Positions 37,122 to 46,949 of a stretch of 64,000 bases of DNA are shown one piece after another (position 1 is the first letter of the stretch; each line of letters begins with the position of its first letter). The notes below the pieces were generated by a model. That model saw only the letters and a list, made by a program, of their open reading frames with translations. It ran no database searches and had not been told where the DNA came from. The stretch is from positions 3,568,501 to 3,632,500 of the forward strand of contig NZ_CP146343.1 in NCBI RefSeq assembly GCF_037055275.1, written 5' to 3'. This stretch comes from Pseudomonas sp. ML2-2023-3 (GTDB lineage Bacteria > Pseudomonadota > Gammaproteobacteria > Pseudomonadales > Pseudomonadaceae). The position numbers were made by a program, and so were the translations under genes.

Positions 37122-37469
37122 ATGATCACTCCCACCGAACTCTTCAAGAGCCTGGCCGATGAAACCCGCGTGCGCGCGACCCTGCTGATTGCCGATCAAG
37201 GTGAGTTGTGCGTGTGTGAATTGATGTGCGCCCTTGATGAAATCCAGCCAAAAATCAGCCGCCACCTGGCGCAATTGCGCAGCAATGGTTTGCTGCTTGA
37301 TCGTCGTCAGGGCCAATGGGTCTATTACCGCCTCAATCCGGATTTTCCGGCCTGGGTTCACGACATCTTGCAAGTGACGTCCAGGGCCAACGCCGATTGG
37401 CTCAAGGATAACGCCGCCCGTCTACAAAACATGGATGGCCGTCCGGTTCGCGAAGCGACCTGCTGCTGA
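37122..37469 (+). CDS. arsR: ArsR-family arsenite-responsive repressor
   Basis: 115 residues from the ATG at 37122; the frame opens at 37065 but that region is the operator. The metal-binding box E-L-C-V-C-E-L-M carries the two cysteines that sense As(III). The winged HTH follows (P-K-I-S-R-H-L-A-Q-L-R). The chain ends in Cys-Cys. First gene of arsRBCH. Confidence 0.94.
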   Translation: MITPTELFKSLADETRVRATLLIADQGELCVCELMCALDEIQPKISRHLAQLRSNGLLLDRRQGQWVYYRLNPDFPAWVHDILQVTSRANADWLKDNAARLQNMDGRPVREATCC

Positions 37470-37491
37470 CCCCGGATCAAGTGAGTCTTGA

Positions 37492-38775
37492 ATGTTTGTC
37501 GCTATCGCTGTTTTCGTCTTCACACTCGTGCTGGTCATCTGGCAACCCAAAGGCCTCGGCGTCGGCTGGAGCGCTACCCTCGGCGCAATGACAGCGCTGG
37601 CGGTTGGTGTCGTCTCGCTACATGACATTCCTGCGGTGTGGGCCATCGTCTGGAACGCGACCGCCACGTTTATCGCGGTGATTATCATCAGTCTGCTGCT
37701 GGATGAAGCCGGCTTCTTCGAATGGGCTGCGCTGCATGTTGCGCGCTGGGCGAAAGGCAGTGGTTACCGCTTGTTCGCGTTTTGTGTACTGCTCGGGGCG
37801 GCAGTGTCGGCGGTTTTTGCCAACGACGGCGCGGCGCTGATCCTCACTCCCATCGTCATGTCGATGCTGATCGCACTGCGCTTTTCAGCTGCCGCAACCC
37901 TGGCGTTCGTTATGGCTGCAGGCTTCATTGCCGACACCGCGAGCCTGCCACTGATAGTGTCCAATCTGGTGAACATAGTCTCCGCTGACTATTTCAAACT
38001 GGGCTTTGCCGAATACGCGTCGGTGATGGTGCCGGTAAGCCTGGCCAGTGTCGCCGCGACCTTGCTGGTGCTCTTTGTCTACTTTCGCAAAGACCTGCCG
38101 CACCACTATGCGACGGATGCGTTACAGGAACCCAAAGCAGCGATCCGCGATCGCGCGACGTTCATCGTCGGTGGCTGGACGCTGTTGATCCTGCTGGTAG
38201 GGCTGTTCGCCCTGGAACCGCTGGGCATCCCGGTGAGCGCTGTGGCTGCGGTCTGTGCGGCAATCCTGTTAGGCGTCGCCGCCAAGGGCCACAAAATCTC
38301 GACACGTCGCGTGCTGAGGGATGCTCCGTGGCAGATCGTAGTGTTTTCACTGGGCATGTATCTAGTGGTATATGGCCTGAAGAATGCCGGACTGACGGAC
38401 CTTCTCTCCGAACTGCTCAACCGCCTCGCTGAACAGGGAATATGGAGCGCCACCCTCGGCACGGGGCTGCTGTCTGCGCTGATGTCGTCGGTGATGAACA
38501 ACATGCCCAGCGTGCTGATCGGCGCGCTGTCGATTCAGGCCAGCGATGCGCAAGGGCTGATTCGCCAAGCGATGATCTACGCCAATGTCATCGGCTGCGA
38601 CCTGGGCCCGAAAATCACCCCCATCGGCAGTCTGGCCACGTTGCTCTGGCTGCATGTGCTGGAGCGCAAAGGCCTGCGCATCACCTGGGGTTACTACTTC
38701 AAGGTCGGCGTCGTGCTTACCCTCCCGGTGTTGCTGATTACCCTGTCGGCGCTGGCCCTGCGCCTCAGTCTTTGA
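37492..38775 (+). CDS. arsB: Arsenite efflux permease ArsB
   Basis: 427 residues, about 12 transmembrane helices, the length of ArsB. Motifs [14 protein letters not shown] and M-S-S-V-M-N-N-M-P, plus the late [15 protein letters not shown], are characteristic. It exports As(III)/Sb(III) across the inner membrane, alone or with an ArsA ATPase; no arsA is here. Starts 22 bp after arsR. Confidence 0.95.
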   Translation: MFVAIAVFVFTLVLVIWQPKGLGVGWSATLGAMTALAVGVVSLHDIPAVWAIVWNATATFIAVIIISLLLDEAGFFEWAALHVARWAKGSGYRLFAFCVLLGAAVSAVFANDGAALILTPIVMSMLIALRFSAAATLAFVMAAGFIADTASLPLIVSNLVNIVSADYFKLGFAEYASVMVPVSLASVAATLLVLFVYFRKDLPHHYATDALQEPKAAIRDRATFIVGGWTLLILLVGLFALEPLGIPVSAVAAVCAAILLGVAAKGHKISTRRVLRDAPWQIVVFSLGMYLVVYGLKNAGLTDLLSELLNRLAEQGIWSATLGTGLLSALMSSVMNNMPSVLIGALSIQASDAQGLIRQAMIYANVIGCDLGPKITPIGSLATLLWLHVLERKGLRITWGYYFKVGVVLTLPVLLITLSALALRLSL

Positions 38776-38803
38776 TGTCCGCCCAATGCGCAAGGAAAAC
38801 CCC

Positions 38804-39274
38804 ATGCGAGTCCTGTTTATGTGTACCGCCAACAGCTGCCGCAGCATCCTTTCAGAAGGCATGTTCAATCACCTGGCACCGCCGGGATTCGAAGCGGTGA
38901 GTGCTGGCAGCTTCCCCAAAGGCCAGGTACTACCGCGCAGCCTGACTACCTTGCAACAGGCCGGTATCTCGATTGACGGCCTGCACAGCAAAGGCAATGA
39001 CGCCTTCGAAGGCAATCCGCCGGACATCGTCATTACCGTTTGCGACAAAGCCGCTGGTGAAACCTGTCCGGTGTATTTCGGCCCGGCGCTAAAGTCCCAC
39101 TGGGGGTTAGAGGATCCCTCCGAAGTGACGGCTGACGAAGCGGCAATTGACGCTGCCTTTCGCGCCACCCTGGCGCACATCGAACGACGATGCCGGGCCT
39201 TTCTTGATCTACCGTTTACCCGTCTCAGCCGCGACGAACTGAAAACCGAGCTCGACCGCATCGGCGTGCTTTAA
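38804..39274 (+). CDS. arsC: Arsenate reductase ArsC, low-molecular-weight phosphatase type
   Basis: 156 residues from the ATG at 38804, preferred because an AAGGA site lies eight bases upstream; the earlier ATG at 38786 would place that site inside the gene. The phosphatase-type P-loop is C7-T-A-N-S-C-R13. The later V-C-D-K-A and the D-P-S general-acid region (W-G-L-E-D-P-S) are present. It reduces As(V) to As(III) for export by ArsB. Confidence 0.94.
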   Translation: MRVLFMCTANSCRSILSEGMFNHLAPPGFEAVSAGSFPKGQVLPRSLTTLQQAGISIDGLHSKGNDAFEGNPPDIVITVCDKAAGETCPVYFGPALKSHWGLEDPSEVTADEAAIDAAFRATLAHIERRCRAFLDLPFTRLSRDELKTELDRIGVL

Positions 39275-39283
39275 GGAGGATAT

Positions 39284-39982
39284 ATGTCCGAACATCTGCC
39301 TAACCTCGACTCCACCCTGTTCGATCATTCCGGGCCATTGCTGATCGAGGGGCACAAACCGCGCATCCTGCTTCTCTACGGCTCGACCCGAGAGCGCTCT
39401 TTCAGTCGCCTATTGGTCGAAGAGGCCGAACGCCTGCTCGAACACTTCGGTGCCGAAACGCGCATCTTCAACCCGTCCGGTCTGCCCCTGCCTGACGATG
39501 TGCCAGTCGACCATCCCAAAGTGCAGGAGCTGCGCGATCTGGTGTTATGGTCCGAAGGCCAGGTCTGGTGTTCGCCGGAACGTCACGGCGCGATGTCGGC
39601 GGTGTTCAAGGCGCAGATCGACTGGATCCCGCTGGAGCTTGGCGCCGTAAGACCCACCCAGGGCAAGACACTGGCGGTGATGCAGGTGTGCGGCGGCTCG
39701 CAGTCGTTCAACGTGGTCAATCAACTGCGCGTGCTGGGTCGCTGGATGCGCATGTTCACCCTCCCCAATCAGTCTTCAGTTCCGAAGGCGTATATGGAAT
39801 TCGATGAGGCCGGACGGATGAAAGCCTCTGCGTACTACGACCGCGTCGTCGATGTGATGGAAGAGCTTGTGAAGTTCACTGTTCTGCTGCGCGATCGGCA
39901 AGATTTTTTGGTAGATCGCTACTCGGAACGCAAAGAATCGGCTGAGCAACTGATGGCGCGTGTTAACCAGCGTTCAATTTGA
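39284..39982 (+). CDS. arsH: ArsH NADPH-dependent FMN reductase
   Basis: 232 residues. The flavodoxin-like FMN-binding signature [12 protein letters not shown] and the [13 protein letters not shown] segment are ArsH hallmarks. Start is preceded by AAGGAGG. In the family it oxidises trivalent organoarsenicals and protects against oxidative stress. Last gene of arsRBCH, 9 bp after arsC. Confidence 0.95.
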   Translation: MSEHLPNLDSTLFDHSGPLLIEGHKPRILLLYGSTRERSFSRLLVEEAERLLEHFGAETRIFNPSGLPLPDDVPVDHPKVQELRDLVLWSEGQVWCSPERHGAMSAVFKAQIDWIPLELGAVRPTQGKTLAVMQVCGGSQSFNVVNQLRVLGRWMRMFTLPNQSSVPKAYMEFDEAGRMKASAYYDRVVDVMEELVKFTVLLRDRQDFLVDRYSERKESAEQLMARVNQRSI

Positions 39983-40238
39983 GAAGGTGGCATGTCTTTT
40001 GAGTTAAAAAAACGGAGCGATTCAGTTCGCACAGCCGCCTTTTTCTCTTTGGCGATGCTTGCTGCTTGAAACCCGTCTGCACGCGCTACGGTGCGGTGTG
40101 AATGTCGAAAATCGATGATCGAAAGTCGTGGCTCCTGTACTGTCAACAGCGCGACTTTGGCAAAATGTTTGCCCGCTTTTACATGCGTCCCAAAACGGTT
40201 CTCAAGTGCATTGCCTTTAAAAACAGGTGCGGATACCA

Positions 40239-41222
40239 ATGACGAATGCCAGGCCGGCCATCAGACTCAGCACACTTAGGCAAATAGCCCCCTACCTGAG
40301 CATGCGCGGGGTTTCGCCGCTGGAGTTCTTTCGGCGTTTTGGTATTTCCCCCCATGTTTTTCAAAACCCTGAAGCCTGGGTACCGCGAGCGGACTGTTTT
40401 CATATTGCCAACAAAATGGCCGCTATCGCGCAGGATCCCTTCGGCGGGGGGATGATCGGGCACCTCACAGATGTGCGCTCAACCGGCATGTGGGGCGAGT
40501 TGATATTGGGCTCGACCAACCTCGCTCAGGCTTGTGCAGCTGCGGCAGTCCATACGGATTTGTTACATCAGGGAAGCGAAGTCAGAATTATCACCGAAGG
40601 CCGCACGACGAAACTGATCCAGCACTTTACCGGGCACCACGGGGCTGATCCCAAGCAGGTCATTTTCGGCACACTGGCGGTACTTCGAAAAGTGCCGCTC
40701 ATGTCCGGTGCGGCTGGTGCCATACGCGTGCATCTGAAAAACCCGAGAGAGCGCGGCGACGAGGCGCTGGAAGAATACCTGGGCCCGAACCTCGTCATGA
40801 ACGCCGAGTACAACATGATCGAATTCGATCGTGAGTTGCTCGAAATCCCCCTGCAACCTGTAAAAGATGTCGCCTGGAAAATCACCCAGGCCTTGAAGTC
40901 GACCGCTGACGCCGCTGACGTGCTCGCCCGGCAGATAGCGGATCAGGAACTCTCCAAGCTGACGACTATTTCAAGAAAGATCGGGTTGTCTGTTCGAACC
41001 TTGCAGCGTCGACTTGAACATTGCGGCATCGACTTCGATGCTCTGCGTGACGAGACACGTCGCAGTGAAGCCCTTAAGTTGATTGCCACCGGCAGATACA
41101 GCGCGACTGAAGTTGCCTATATGGTCGGCTATAGCGATCCAGCGCACTTTACGCGGGCCTTCAAGCGCTGGACCGGGAGCCCGCCGTCGCGTTATCGCGC
41201 CCTGTTGAAACAAGACCTCTAA
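40239..41222 (+). CDS. AraC-family regulator with arabinose-operon-regulator-like N-domain
   Basis: 327 residues from the ATG at 40239; a GTG at 40227 would add four. The N-terminal 200 residues follow the OruR/ToxR-of-Pseudomonas style sensor domain (Y-L-S-M-R-G-V-S-P-L-E-F and D-P-F-G-G-G-M-I-G-H-L). The C-terminal AraC HTH has S-V-R-T-L-Q-R-R-L and A-Y-M-V-G-Y-S-D-P-A-H-F-T-R-A-F-K-R-W-T-G. It lies 147 bp before the DUF1254 gene on the same strand and probably controls that set. Confidence 0.9.
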   Translation: MTNARPAIRLSTLRQIAPYLSMRGVSPLEFFRRFGISPHVFQNPEAWVPRADCFHIANKMAAIAQDPFGGGMIGHLTDVRSTGMWGELILGSTNLAQACAAAAVHTDLLHQGSEVRIITEGRTTKLIQHFTGHHGADPKQVIFGTLAVLRKVPLMSGAAGAIRVHLKNPRERGDEALEEYLGPNLVMNAEYNMIEFDRELLEIPLQPVKDVAWKITQALKSTADAADVLARQIADQELSKLTTISRKIGLSVRTLQRRLEHCGIDFDALRDETRRSEALKLIATGRYSATEVAYMVGYSDPAHFTRAFKRWTGSPPSRYRALLKQDL

Positions 41223-41369
41223 CCCCCCTCCCCTAAATATTCCTCCCCTTTCCAAAGGCGCGTTCGCGTGCCTGCTCACTTTGTTTTTGGCACCAAATGG
41301 CAAGTTTGGGTCAAGGCGTTCTTATACAGTCGAAAAATTAACGCCCACTTATAAAAGCAAGAGGTTTAA

Positions 41370-42404
41370 ATGTCCCATTCGTCCACGGCCTGCATCTTCG
41401 CAATAGCGCTGGCAGCGTTCGGAAGTGCCAACGCACAGTCGCACTCGGATGCGTCGATACCGGTGGGTGTAGATAATTTTGCCCGTGCCGAGTCCGACCT
41501 CTACTTGGGGAAAATGGTCGCGACTGGCAGTTTGGGCCGGTTTGTTCATACCCGCGAAGCGGTGCCCATCGACGCCCAGAATGTGGTCCGGATGAATCGG
41601 GACACGCTCTATTCGTCTGCGGTTTTCGATCTCGATGCAGGCCCCGTCACGATCATCTTGCCTGAGGCCGCCGGACGGTTCATGTCGATGGCGGTGGTCA
41701 ATGAAGATCACTACGTTCCTATCGTCACTTACGGCGCCGGCCGCCAGACACTGACGAAAGAGGCAGTCGGTACACGTTATGTGTTTGTCGCTGTGCGCAC
41801 GTTCTTCGATCCCACGGATCGCAAAGACCTTGAAAAGGTACATGCGCTGCAAGACGCAATCACCGTCAGCCAGGCCAAGGTGGGGGAATTCGTGGTTCCG
41901 AAGTGGGACCAGGCCAGCCAGACAAAAGTGCGTGATGCCCTGGAGGTCCTGGGTTCGACTATTCCCGATTACAACCAGTCCTTTGGTCCCAAGGGCACGG
42001 TCAATCCCGTTCACCACCTTATCGGCACTGCCACAGGGTGGGGCGGCAACCCGGCCAAAGACGCCATTTACCTTGGCGGCGTGATGCCTGAGAACGATGG
42101 CAAAACCATTTACCGGCTCAACGTGGGAGATGTCCCCGTCAACGGTTTCTGGTCTGTCAGTGTTTACAACGCAGAGGGTTACTTCCAGAAAAACCCTTAC
42201 GAGGCTTATTCGCTGAACAACTTAACGGCCAAGAAAAATGATGACGGCTCGATTGTCATCCAGTTCGGTGGCTGTGACGGAAAGATCCCTAACTGCCTGC
42301 CTACTCCGCCCGGCTGGAACTATACGGTCCGTCTTTATCAACCGAGTGACCCGATATTGAACGGCCAGTGGCTTTTCCCAAAACCGCAGCCCGTCGCCCT
42401 CTAA
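41370..42404 (+). CDS. Secreted DUF1254/DUF1214 protein
   Basis: 344 residues with a signal peptide ending S-A-N-A. DUF1254 region (N-F-A-R-A-E-S-D-L-Y and M-N-R-D-T-L-Y-S-S-A-V-F-D) followed by a DUF1214 region (F-W-S-V-S-V-Y-N-A-E-G-Y-F and W-N-Y-T-V-R-L-Y-Q-P). The biochemical role of these domains is not established. First gene of a four-gene set of exported proteins. Confidence 0.88.
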   Translation: MSHSSTACIFAIALAAFGSANAQSHSDASIPVGVDNFARAESDLYLGKMVATGSLGRFVHTREAVPIDAQNVVRMNRDTLYSSAVFDLDAGPVTIILPEAAGRFMSMAVVNEDHYVPIVTYGAGRQTLTKEAVGTRYVFVAVRTFFDPTDRKDLEKVHALQDAITVSQAKVGEFVVPKWDQASQTKVRDALEVLGSTIPDYNQSFGPKGTVNPVHHLIGTATGWGGNPAKDAIYLGGVMPENDGKTIYRLNVGDVPVNGFWSVSVYNAEGYFQKNPYEAYSLNNLTAKKNDDGSIVIQFGGCDGKIPNCLPTPPGWNYTVRLYQPSDPILNGQWLFPKPQPVAL

Positions 42405-42454
42405 ATCAGCCATTAACTAAAAGTTCTGACGTCTTGCACCAAAGGAAACAATCA

Positions 42455-43300
42455 ATGACGACCATCGGTGGTTCAAGCTTTTTCAAGCATCCAGCTCAGT
42501 TCATAACGGGGGCGACCCTCGCCCTCGCGATGGCACTGCCTGCACACGCCGACGACTCAGGCAGCGAGCCGTCTGTCACAGTCGGTGGCGGACTCGCCGT
42601 CGGCCCCTTGTACGAAGGCTCTTCACACTACGCCGCGTTCCCGTCCCTAAAACTCAAGGCGGTTTTGCCTACTGAAAACTGGGGCAAGTTTACCGCCTCA
42701 TTCCCGGACGGCCTGCGCTGGGACTTGCCAGGATTGTCCCCTTTCGGGATCGCCCTGTTGCTGGGTTACGACCAGGGTCGCAAGGAAAGAATCCACACGC
42801 TGGGCGGTCGCGATGACTACCTGAGGGGAATGGGTAATCTGGACAGCACTGCGCTTGTCGGGGCGGAAGCGTATTGGGTCTTGCCGGGCGGTCGTCTGTT
42901 TGTTCGTGGCCTGCAAGCTAGCCAGAGCCGCAATTACGGTGGCGAAAGCCTTGGGCGTACCGCGTTCCTGGAAGCCGGTTTCGCCACAACCTACGCGCTG
43001 TCTTCAACATTGACCCTGGACTCGACCCTGTACGGCACCTGGAGCAATGAGAAAGACATGATGGCGCGCTTCGGCGTCACCGCCCAACAAGCGGCGCGAA
43101 CCGGCTTCGACGAATACCACCCCGGTGGTGGCATGCGGGACGTGACCTTGAAGCTGGGCCTCACGTGGCAATGGCAACCACAGTTGGCGCTGGAAGGCGG
43201 CATCAAGACCTACGCCCTGGTCTCCGACGCCCGCAACAGCCCGCTGACGGGTGAGAGCGTGGGCGCAGGCGCCTATCTGAATGCCCTTTACCGGTTTTGA
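42455..43300 (+). CDS. MipA/OmpV-family outer membrane protein
   Basis: 281 residues from the ATG at 42455 (AAAGGAA upstream). Signal peptide ends A-H-A. The beta-barrel pattern includes G-G-G-L-A-V-G-P-x-Y-E-G-S and ends in L-Y-R-F with a C-terminal Phe recognised by the BAM machinery. MipA relatives scaffold murein enzymes or act as channels. 50 bp after the DUF1254 gene. Confidence 0.88.
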   Translation: MTTIGGSSFFKHPAQFITGATLALAMALPAHADDSGSEPSVTVGGGLAVGPLYEGSSHYAAFPSLKLKAVLPTENWGKFTASFPDGLRWDLPGLSPFGIALLLGYDQGRKERIHTLGGRDDYLRGMGNLDSTALVGAEAYWVLPGGRLFVRGLQASQSRNYGGESLGRTAFLEAGFATTYALSSTLTLDSTLYGTWSNEKDMMARFGVTAQQAARTGFDEYHPGGGMRDVTLKLGLTWQWQPQLALEGGIKTYALVSDARNSPLTGESVGAGAYLNALYRF

Positions 43301-43314
43301 TAAGGGAACACTCG

Positions 43315-44130
43315 ATGAAAACAGTACATAAGCAACTGGGGCTGGCGGGCCTGCTCTGGTCGGGGCTGGTGCTTGCCGACGATGCTGCCACCAAGGTCAC
43401 GGACCCTCACTTCAAGCTGGCCCCAGGCTATCTACCTTCAGCAGACCTGCCCCTGGGCCTGGCGTTGCTGGGCGCCCCGCCAAAGCCCGACTCTGCGGCG
43501 CTGGCACGGGATGAGGAAGCACGGCGAGCAGCGCTGTCGCTACGCGGTACGGCCCGGGAGAAACTCGCTGCGACGGATGCGGAGCTGTCATTCCCGGGCC
43601 CGGCCAACGCATTCTCCTGCGCGATGGGTACGCCGATCACCGAGAAAAACACACCGCATCTTTATACCTTGATGCAGCGCACCCTGTCGGATGCGGGCGG
43701 CTCCACCTATGCCGGGAAGAATGCCTACAACCGCACCCGACCATTCGTGGCACACAACGAAGGAACCTGCCGCAAAGACATGGAACCGCTGCTGCGCACG
43801 GATGGCTCCTGGCCTTCCGGCCACTCCGCAGCCGGTTGGGCCTGGGGGCTGTTGCTGGCCGAGATACAGCCTGCGCGTGCAACCGAGTTGATGACCCGCG
43901 GGTTGTCATTCGGCCAGAGCCGGGTCATCTGCGACGCTCACTGGCAGAGCGACGTCGATGCAGGCCGCATCATGGGCGCTGCGACGGTGGCGAGCCTGCA
44001 CAGCAATCCGACGTTCCTGGCGGATATGGCGGCCGCCAAGGAAGAGGTCAAGGCCGCGCAAAAAGCCGGTTTGAAGCCTGCACAGGACTGTGCGGCCGAG
44101 GCCGTGGCGCTCTCGCTGACCCAGCACTGA
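43315..44130 (+). CDS. Class A nonspecific acid phosphatase (PAP2 superfamily)
   Basis: 271 residues from the ATG at 43315 with a signal peptide ending V-L-A-D. The phosphatase signature is complete: K-x6-R-P (K-N-A-Y-N-R-T-R-P), P-S-G-H, and S-R-V-I-C-D-A-H-W-x-S-D. Periplasmic enzymes of this class (PhoC/PhoN) hydrolyse a broad range of phosphomonoesters. 14 bp after mipA. Confidence 0.92.
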   Translation: MKTVHKQLGLAGLLWSGLVLADDAATKVTDPHFKLAPGYLPSADLPLGLALLGAPPKPDSAALARDEEARRAALSLRGTAREKLAATDAELSFPGPANAFSCAMGTPITEKNTPHLYTLMQRTLSDAGGSTYAGKNAYNRTRPFVAHNEGTCRKDMEPLLRTDGSWPSGHSAAGWAWGLLLAEIQPARATELMTRGLSFGQSRVICDAHWQSDVDAGRIMGAATVASLHSNPTFLADMAAAKEEVKAAQKAGLKPAQDCAAEAVALSLTQH

Positions 44131-44146
44131 TCGGGAAAACACCATC

Positions 44147-44914
44147 ATGTACAGTGACAACACCCGCTCGGCTTTGCGGCGCAAGCACGCACGTCTGGCA
44201 CTACTGGCTGGCGCCTTCATCGCAGCCGGGCCCGCGATGGCGGCAGACAACGAAGACTGGACGTTCAACGGCGGACCTTACCTATGGGGTGCTGGCATTC
44301 GTGGACACGTGGGTCATGGCAGTACTGGCACCCAGTTCATCAAATCCGATTTCTCCGACATCGCCAAGACGGTCGATATGTCGGTGATGCTGATGGGTGA
44401 GGCGCGTCGAGGCCCCTACAGCGTGCTCGCCGACCTGATGTACATCGACACCGACACCCGCAACCACCTGCCTGGGGGCGCCAAACTTGAGGTAGAAAGC
44501 AAGACAGCCTCCGGGTTCCTGGGTGGCGGCTACACAGTGCTGGGTGATGATAATCGTCGACTGGATGTCGCCGGTGGCGTGCGTGTCTGGTACAGCGGCA
44601 CCACCCTCACCTTCCATGGTGGCCCCCTTGGTGGCTTGTCGGGCTCTGACAATGCGACATGGGCAGACGCGATGGCAGGCCTGCGCGGGCACTATGCCGT
44701 GAACGATCGATTCTGGTTGTCATCCTGGGGGATGGCGGGCGCCGGGCAGTCCCGGGAAGACTGGGACCTGGCAGCGCTGGCAGGCTGGGAGTTTTCCCCC
44801 GGGTTTTCGGCGGTGGCCGGTTACCGGGCGATGGGGGTTAATTATCGTCATGACGGCTTTGTCTACGACATTGTCCAGAAGGGGCCGTTGCTGGGTATTA
44901 GTGGGCGATTCTGA
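44147..44914 (+). CDS. Outer-membrane beta-barrel protein
   Basis: 255 residues with a signal peptide ending A-M-A-A. Alternating hydrophobic strands, a P-Y-L-W-G-A-G-I start, and a final Phe (I-S-G-R-F) indicate a small outer-membrane barrel. I cannot name it further. 16 bp after the phosphatase, last of the set; terminator follows. Confidence 0.82.
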   Translation: MYSDNTRSALRRKHARLALLAGAFIAAGPAMAADNEDWTFNGGPYLWGAGIRGHVGHGSTGTQFIKSDFSDIAKTVDMSVMLMGEARRGPYSVLADLMYIDTDTRNHLPGGAKLEVESKTASGFLGGGYTVLGDDNRRLDVAGGVRVWYSGTTLTFHGGPLGGLSGSDNATWADAMAGLRGHYAVNDRFWLSSWGMAGAGQSREDWDLAALAGWEFSPGFSAVAGYRAMGVNYRHDGFVYDIVQKGPLLGISGRF

Positions 44915-44960
44915 GCCGCTCATCCTAAAGCTCCCACACAGCACAATCAGCTATCCGAGC

Positions 44961-44989
44961 AACCTCACATCTCTGCGTTGTGAGGTTTT
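44961..44989 (+). terminator. Rho-independent terminator
   Basis: Arms 44961-44969 and 44979-44987 pair perfectly over 9 bp around a 9-base loop, and the right arm runs into TTTT. It lies 47 bp after the barrel gene and ends the DUF1254-MipA-phosphatase-barrel operon. Confidence 0.8.
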
Positions 44990-45276
44990 CGCGTGCGCAC
45001 AAAAAAGATTATTGATTCATTGTCAGGTGTTTTTTTTCAGCCTATCTTGATCAAAACCTATACAAAATATTTATCGCGTATAGGTATTTGGCTATAGAGA
45101 TGAATTCGGTCATGGCTTCCTCTGTAATGCCGGGCGCCTTGGGTGATAGTCGACGACGCGGCAGGAATTCCTGCCGCTCTTGCAACGACGACAAACCTGT
45201 ACGCGGGCTGCCAGCCGTACAGGGCTCTGGTTCGAAACTTCACCTTCACCACCTGTGAACTTCAGGGAGTAAGGCA
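44990..45276. other. Intergenic promoter region
   Basis: About 290 bp, A/T-rich near 45030-45090. It must hold the promoter of the DUF3833 gene. No gene seen. Confidence 0.4.
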
Positions 45277-45819
45277 ATGACCCGATTTCTGCTGTTATTG
45301 GCCCTGGCACTCAGCGTCGCGAGCTGCTCCAGTGTGGATGTCGCCCGTTATACGGATCAGCAACCGGCATTGGATCTGGAGCGTTTTTTCAGCCAGCCCG
45401 TCAAAGCCTGGGGGATGTTTCAGAAACGCAGCGGTGAGGTTGCCAAGCGTTTCGAGGTCAACATCGCCAGCCGACGCGAGGGCAACAACCTGATTCTCGA
45501 CGAGCGCTTCCTTTACAGCGACGGTACTCGCCAGCGCCGCGTGTGGGTCCTCACCCCTGAGGGCCAAGGGCGCTGGAGCGGTCGTGCGGATGATGTGGTG
45601 GGTGTCGCCAAGGGCCAAGTCGCTGGAAACACCTTGCACTGGCGTTATCGCCTGAACCTGCCAGTCGGCGACTCAACCTACGAAATGAGCATGGACGACT
45701 GGATGTACTTGATGGACGAGGACACGCTGATCAACCGCACCACTATGTCCAAGTTCGGGGTAGAGGTCGGCCAGGTGACGTTATTCTTCCGTCGCCAGGG
45801 CACGGGAGCGAGCCAATGA
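45277..45819 (+). CDS. DUF3833 lipoprotein
   Basis: 180 residues. A lipoprotein signal with the lipobox V-A-S-C (Cys17) anchors it to a membrane. The Q-P-V-K-A-W-G-M-F-Q-K-R-S-G and D-E-R-F-L-Y-S-D-G segments are DUF3833 hallmarks; ends in D-D-W-M-Y-L-M-D...N-R-T-T-M-S-K-F-G. Function unknown. Overlaps the next gene by 4 bp (ATGA). Confidence 0.88.
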   Translation: MTRFLLLLALALSVASCSSVDVARYTDQQPALDLERFFSQPVKAWGMFQKRSGEVAKRFEVNIASRREGNNLILDERFLYSDGTRQRRVWVLTPEGQGRWSGRADDVVGVAKGQVAGNTLHWRYRLNLPVGDSTYEMSMDDWMYLMDEDTLINRTTMSKFGVEVGQVTLFFRRQGTGASQ

Positions 45820-46526
45820 ACCGGCCCTGGACCATGGCCTCCCTCGGCGACGGTTATCGCGCGCTGGTCATCGGCGCCAGTGGGGCCCTTGGCACGGCTT
45901 TTTGCGAACAGCTCAGACAGGATCCGCGCTGTGCCGGAGTTCGCGCCCTGGGGCGCCAGACCGTTCCCGAACTGGACCTTGAGCGCCCCGACACGATTGC
46001 CAGCGCCGCCACCGAACTGGCAGCCGAAGCGCCCTATCAACTGATCGTGCACGCTGCCGGCCTGCTCCATCGCGACCGGATAAAGCCGGAAAAAAGCTTC
46101 AGCGCGATCGAACAGGAGGCGCTGCAGGCCGTCTTTCAAGTGAATACGCTGGGCCCGGCGCTGGTATTGCGCCACTTTCTGCCGCTGCTCGAACCTCGGG
46201 GAGCGATGGCAATGCTTTCGGCCAAGGTCGGGAGCATTGGCGACAACCGTTTGGGCGGCTGGTACGCCTATCGCGCCTCCAAGGCGGCGCTGAACATGCT
46301 GATCAAGACCGCCGCCATTGAACTGGCCCGCACTCGCCCGCAGAGCCGTTTGCTCAGCCTGCACCCGGGCACGGTTGTGTCAGGGTTGTCGCAACCTTTC
46401 CGCGGAGCCTGCAACGCCCGTCCGGCAGAGGTTGCCGCTGCCCAATTACTGACCTTGATTGACCAGTTGACGCCGGCCGACAGCGGCCATTTCTTTGCCT
46501 ACGATGGAGAACGCCTGCCCTGGTAG
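45816..46526 (+). CDS. Short-chain dehydrogenase/reductase
   Basis: 236 residues. NAD(P)-binding G-A-S-G-A-L-G near 20-26, V-H-A-A-G (N-A-A-G position), S-A-K-V-G-S-I in the Ser position, and active-site Y-R-A-S-K. Resembles the CsgA-type SDR group. Translationally coupled to the DUF3833 gene; the pair is common in Pseudomonas. Substrate unknown. Confidence 0.88.
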   Translation: MNRPWTMASLGDGYRALVIGASGALGTAFCEQLRQDPRCAGVRALGRQTVPELDLERPDTIASAATELAAEAPYQLIVHAAGLLHRDRIKPEKSFSAIEQEALQAVFQVNTLGPALVLRHFLPLLEPRGAMAMLSAKVGSIGDNRLGGWYAYRASKAALNMLIKTAAIELARTRPQSRLLSLHPGTVVSGLSQPFRGACNARPAEVAAAQLLTLIDQLTPADSGHFFAYDGERLPW

Positions 46527-46540
46527 GCAAGGAGTGAAAC

Positions 46541-46846
46541 ATGAACCTGCAAACCCTCACCGAACGTGCGGCCAACAGCGAAATACGCGAGCTGGAGCTG
46601 CTGTCAATCGAAGGTGGATTTTATCTGGCACGGGTCCGTCAGGATCACGGCCAGTTCACCTTGCTGGATGATGCGGCCCAGCCAATGCACCTGCGTTCGA
46701 TCGCCCACCTGCGAGAATTGCTGCACGCCGTACCGGCATTTCCTTGCGTACTGGTGCAGCAATGCGTGCACGACGAAATGTGCGGCCGGGATGCAGGGCC
46801 TGTCGAGGCGCTGCGCATTCCGTTTTCGCTCACCATGCCATTGTGA
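46541..46846 (+). CDS. DUF6482-family small protein
   Basis: 101 residues, start 14 bp after the SDR stop with AAGGAG upstream. L-E-L-L-S-I-E-G-G-F-Y-L-A-R-V and V-L-V-Q-Q-C-V-H-D-E-M-C-G are recognisable from a Pseudomonas family labelled DUF6482. No signal peptide; cytoplasmic. Function unknown. Confidence 0.75.
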   Translation: MNLQTLTERAANSEIRELELLSIEGGFYLARVRQDHGQFTLLDDAAQPMHLRSIAHLRELLHAVPAFPCVLVQQCVHDEMCGRDAGPVEALRIPFSLTMPL

Positions 46847-46949
46847 TTTGAACCACGCCGAGCATCACTGGATGAACGTTACCCGCCGGTTGTATAGTTT
46901 TCCATCCAGCGTTCAGCACGAACCATCGGCCCCCAAACACCCAATACTC

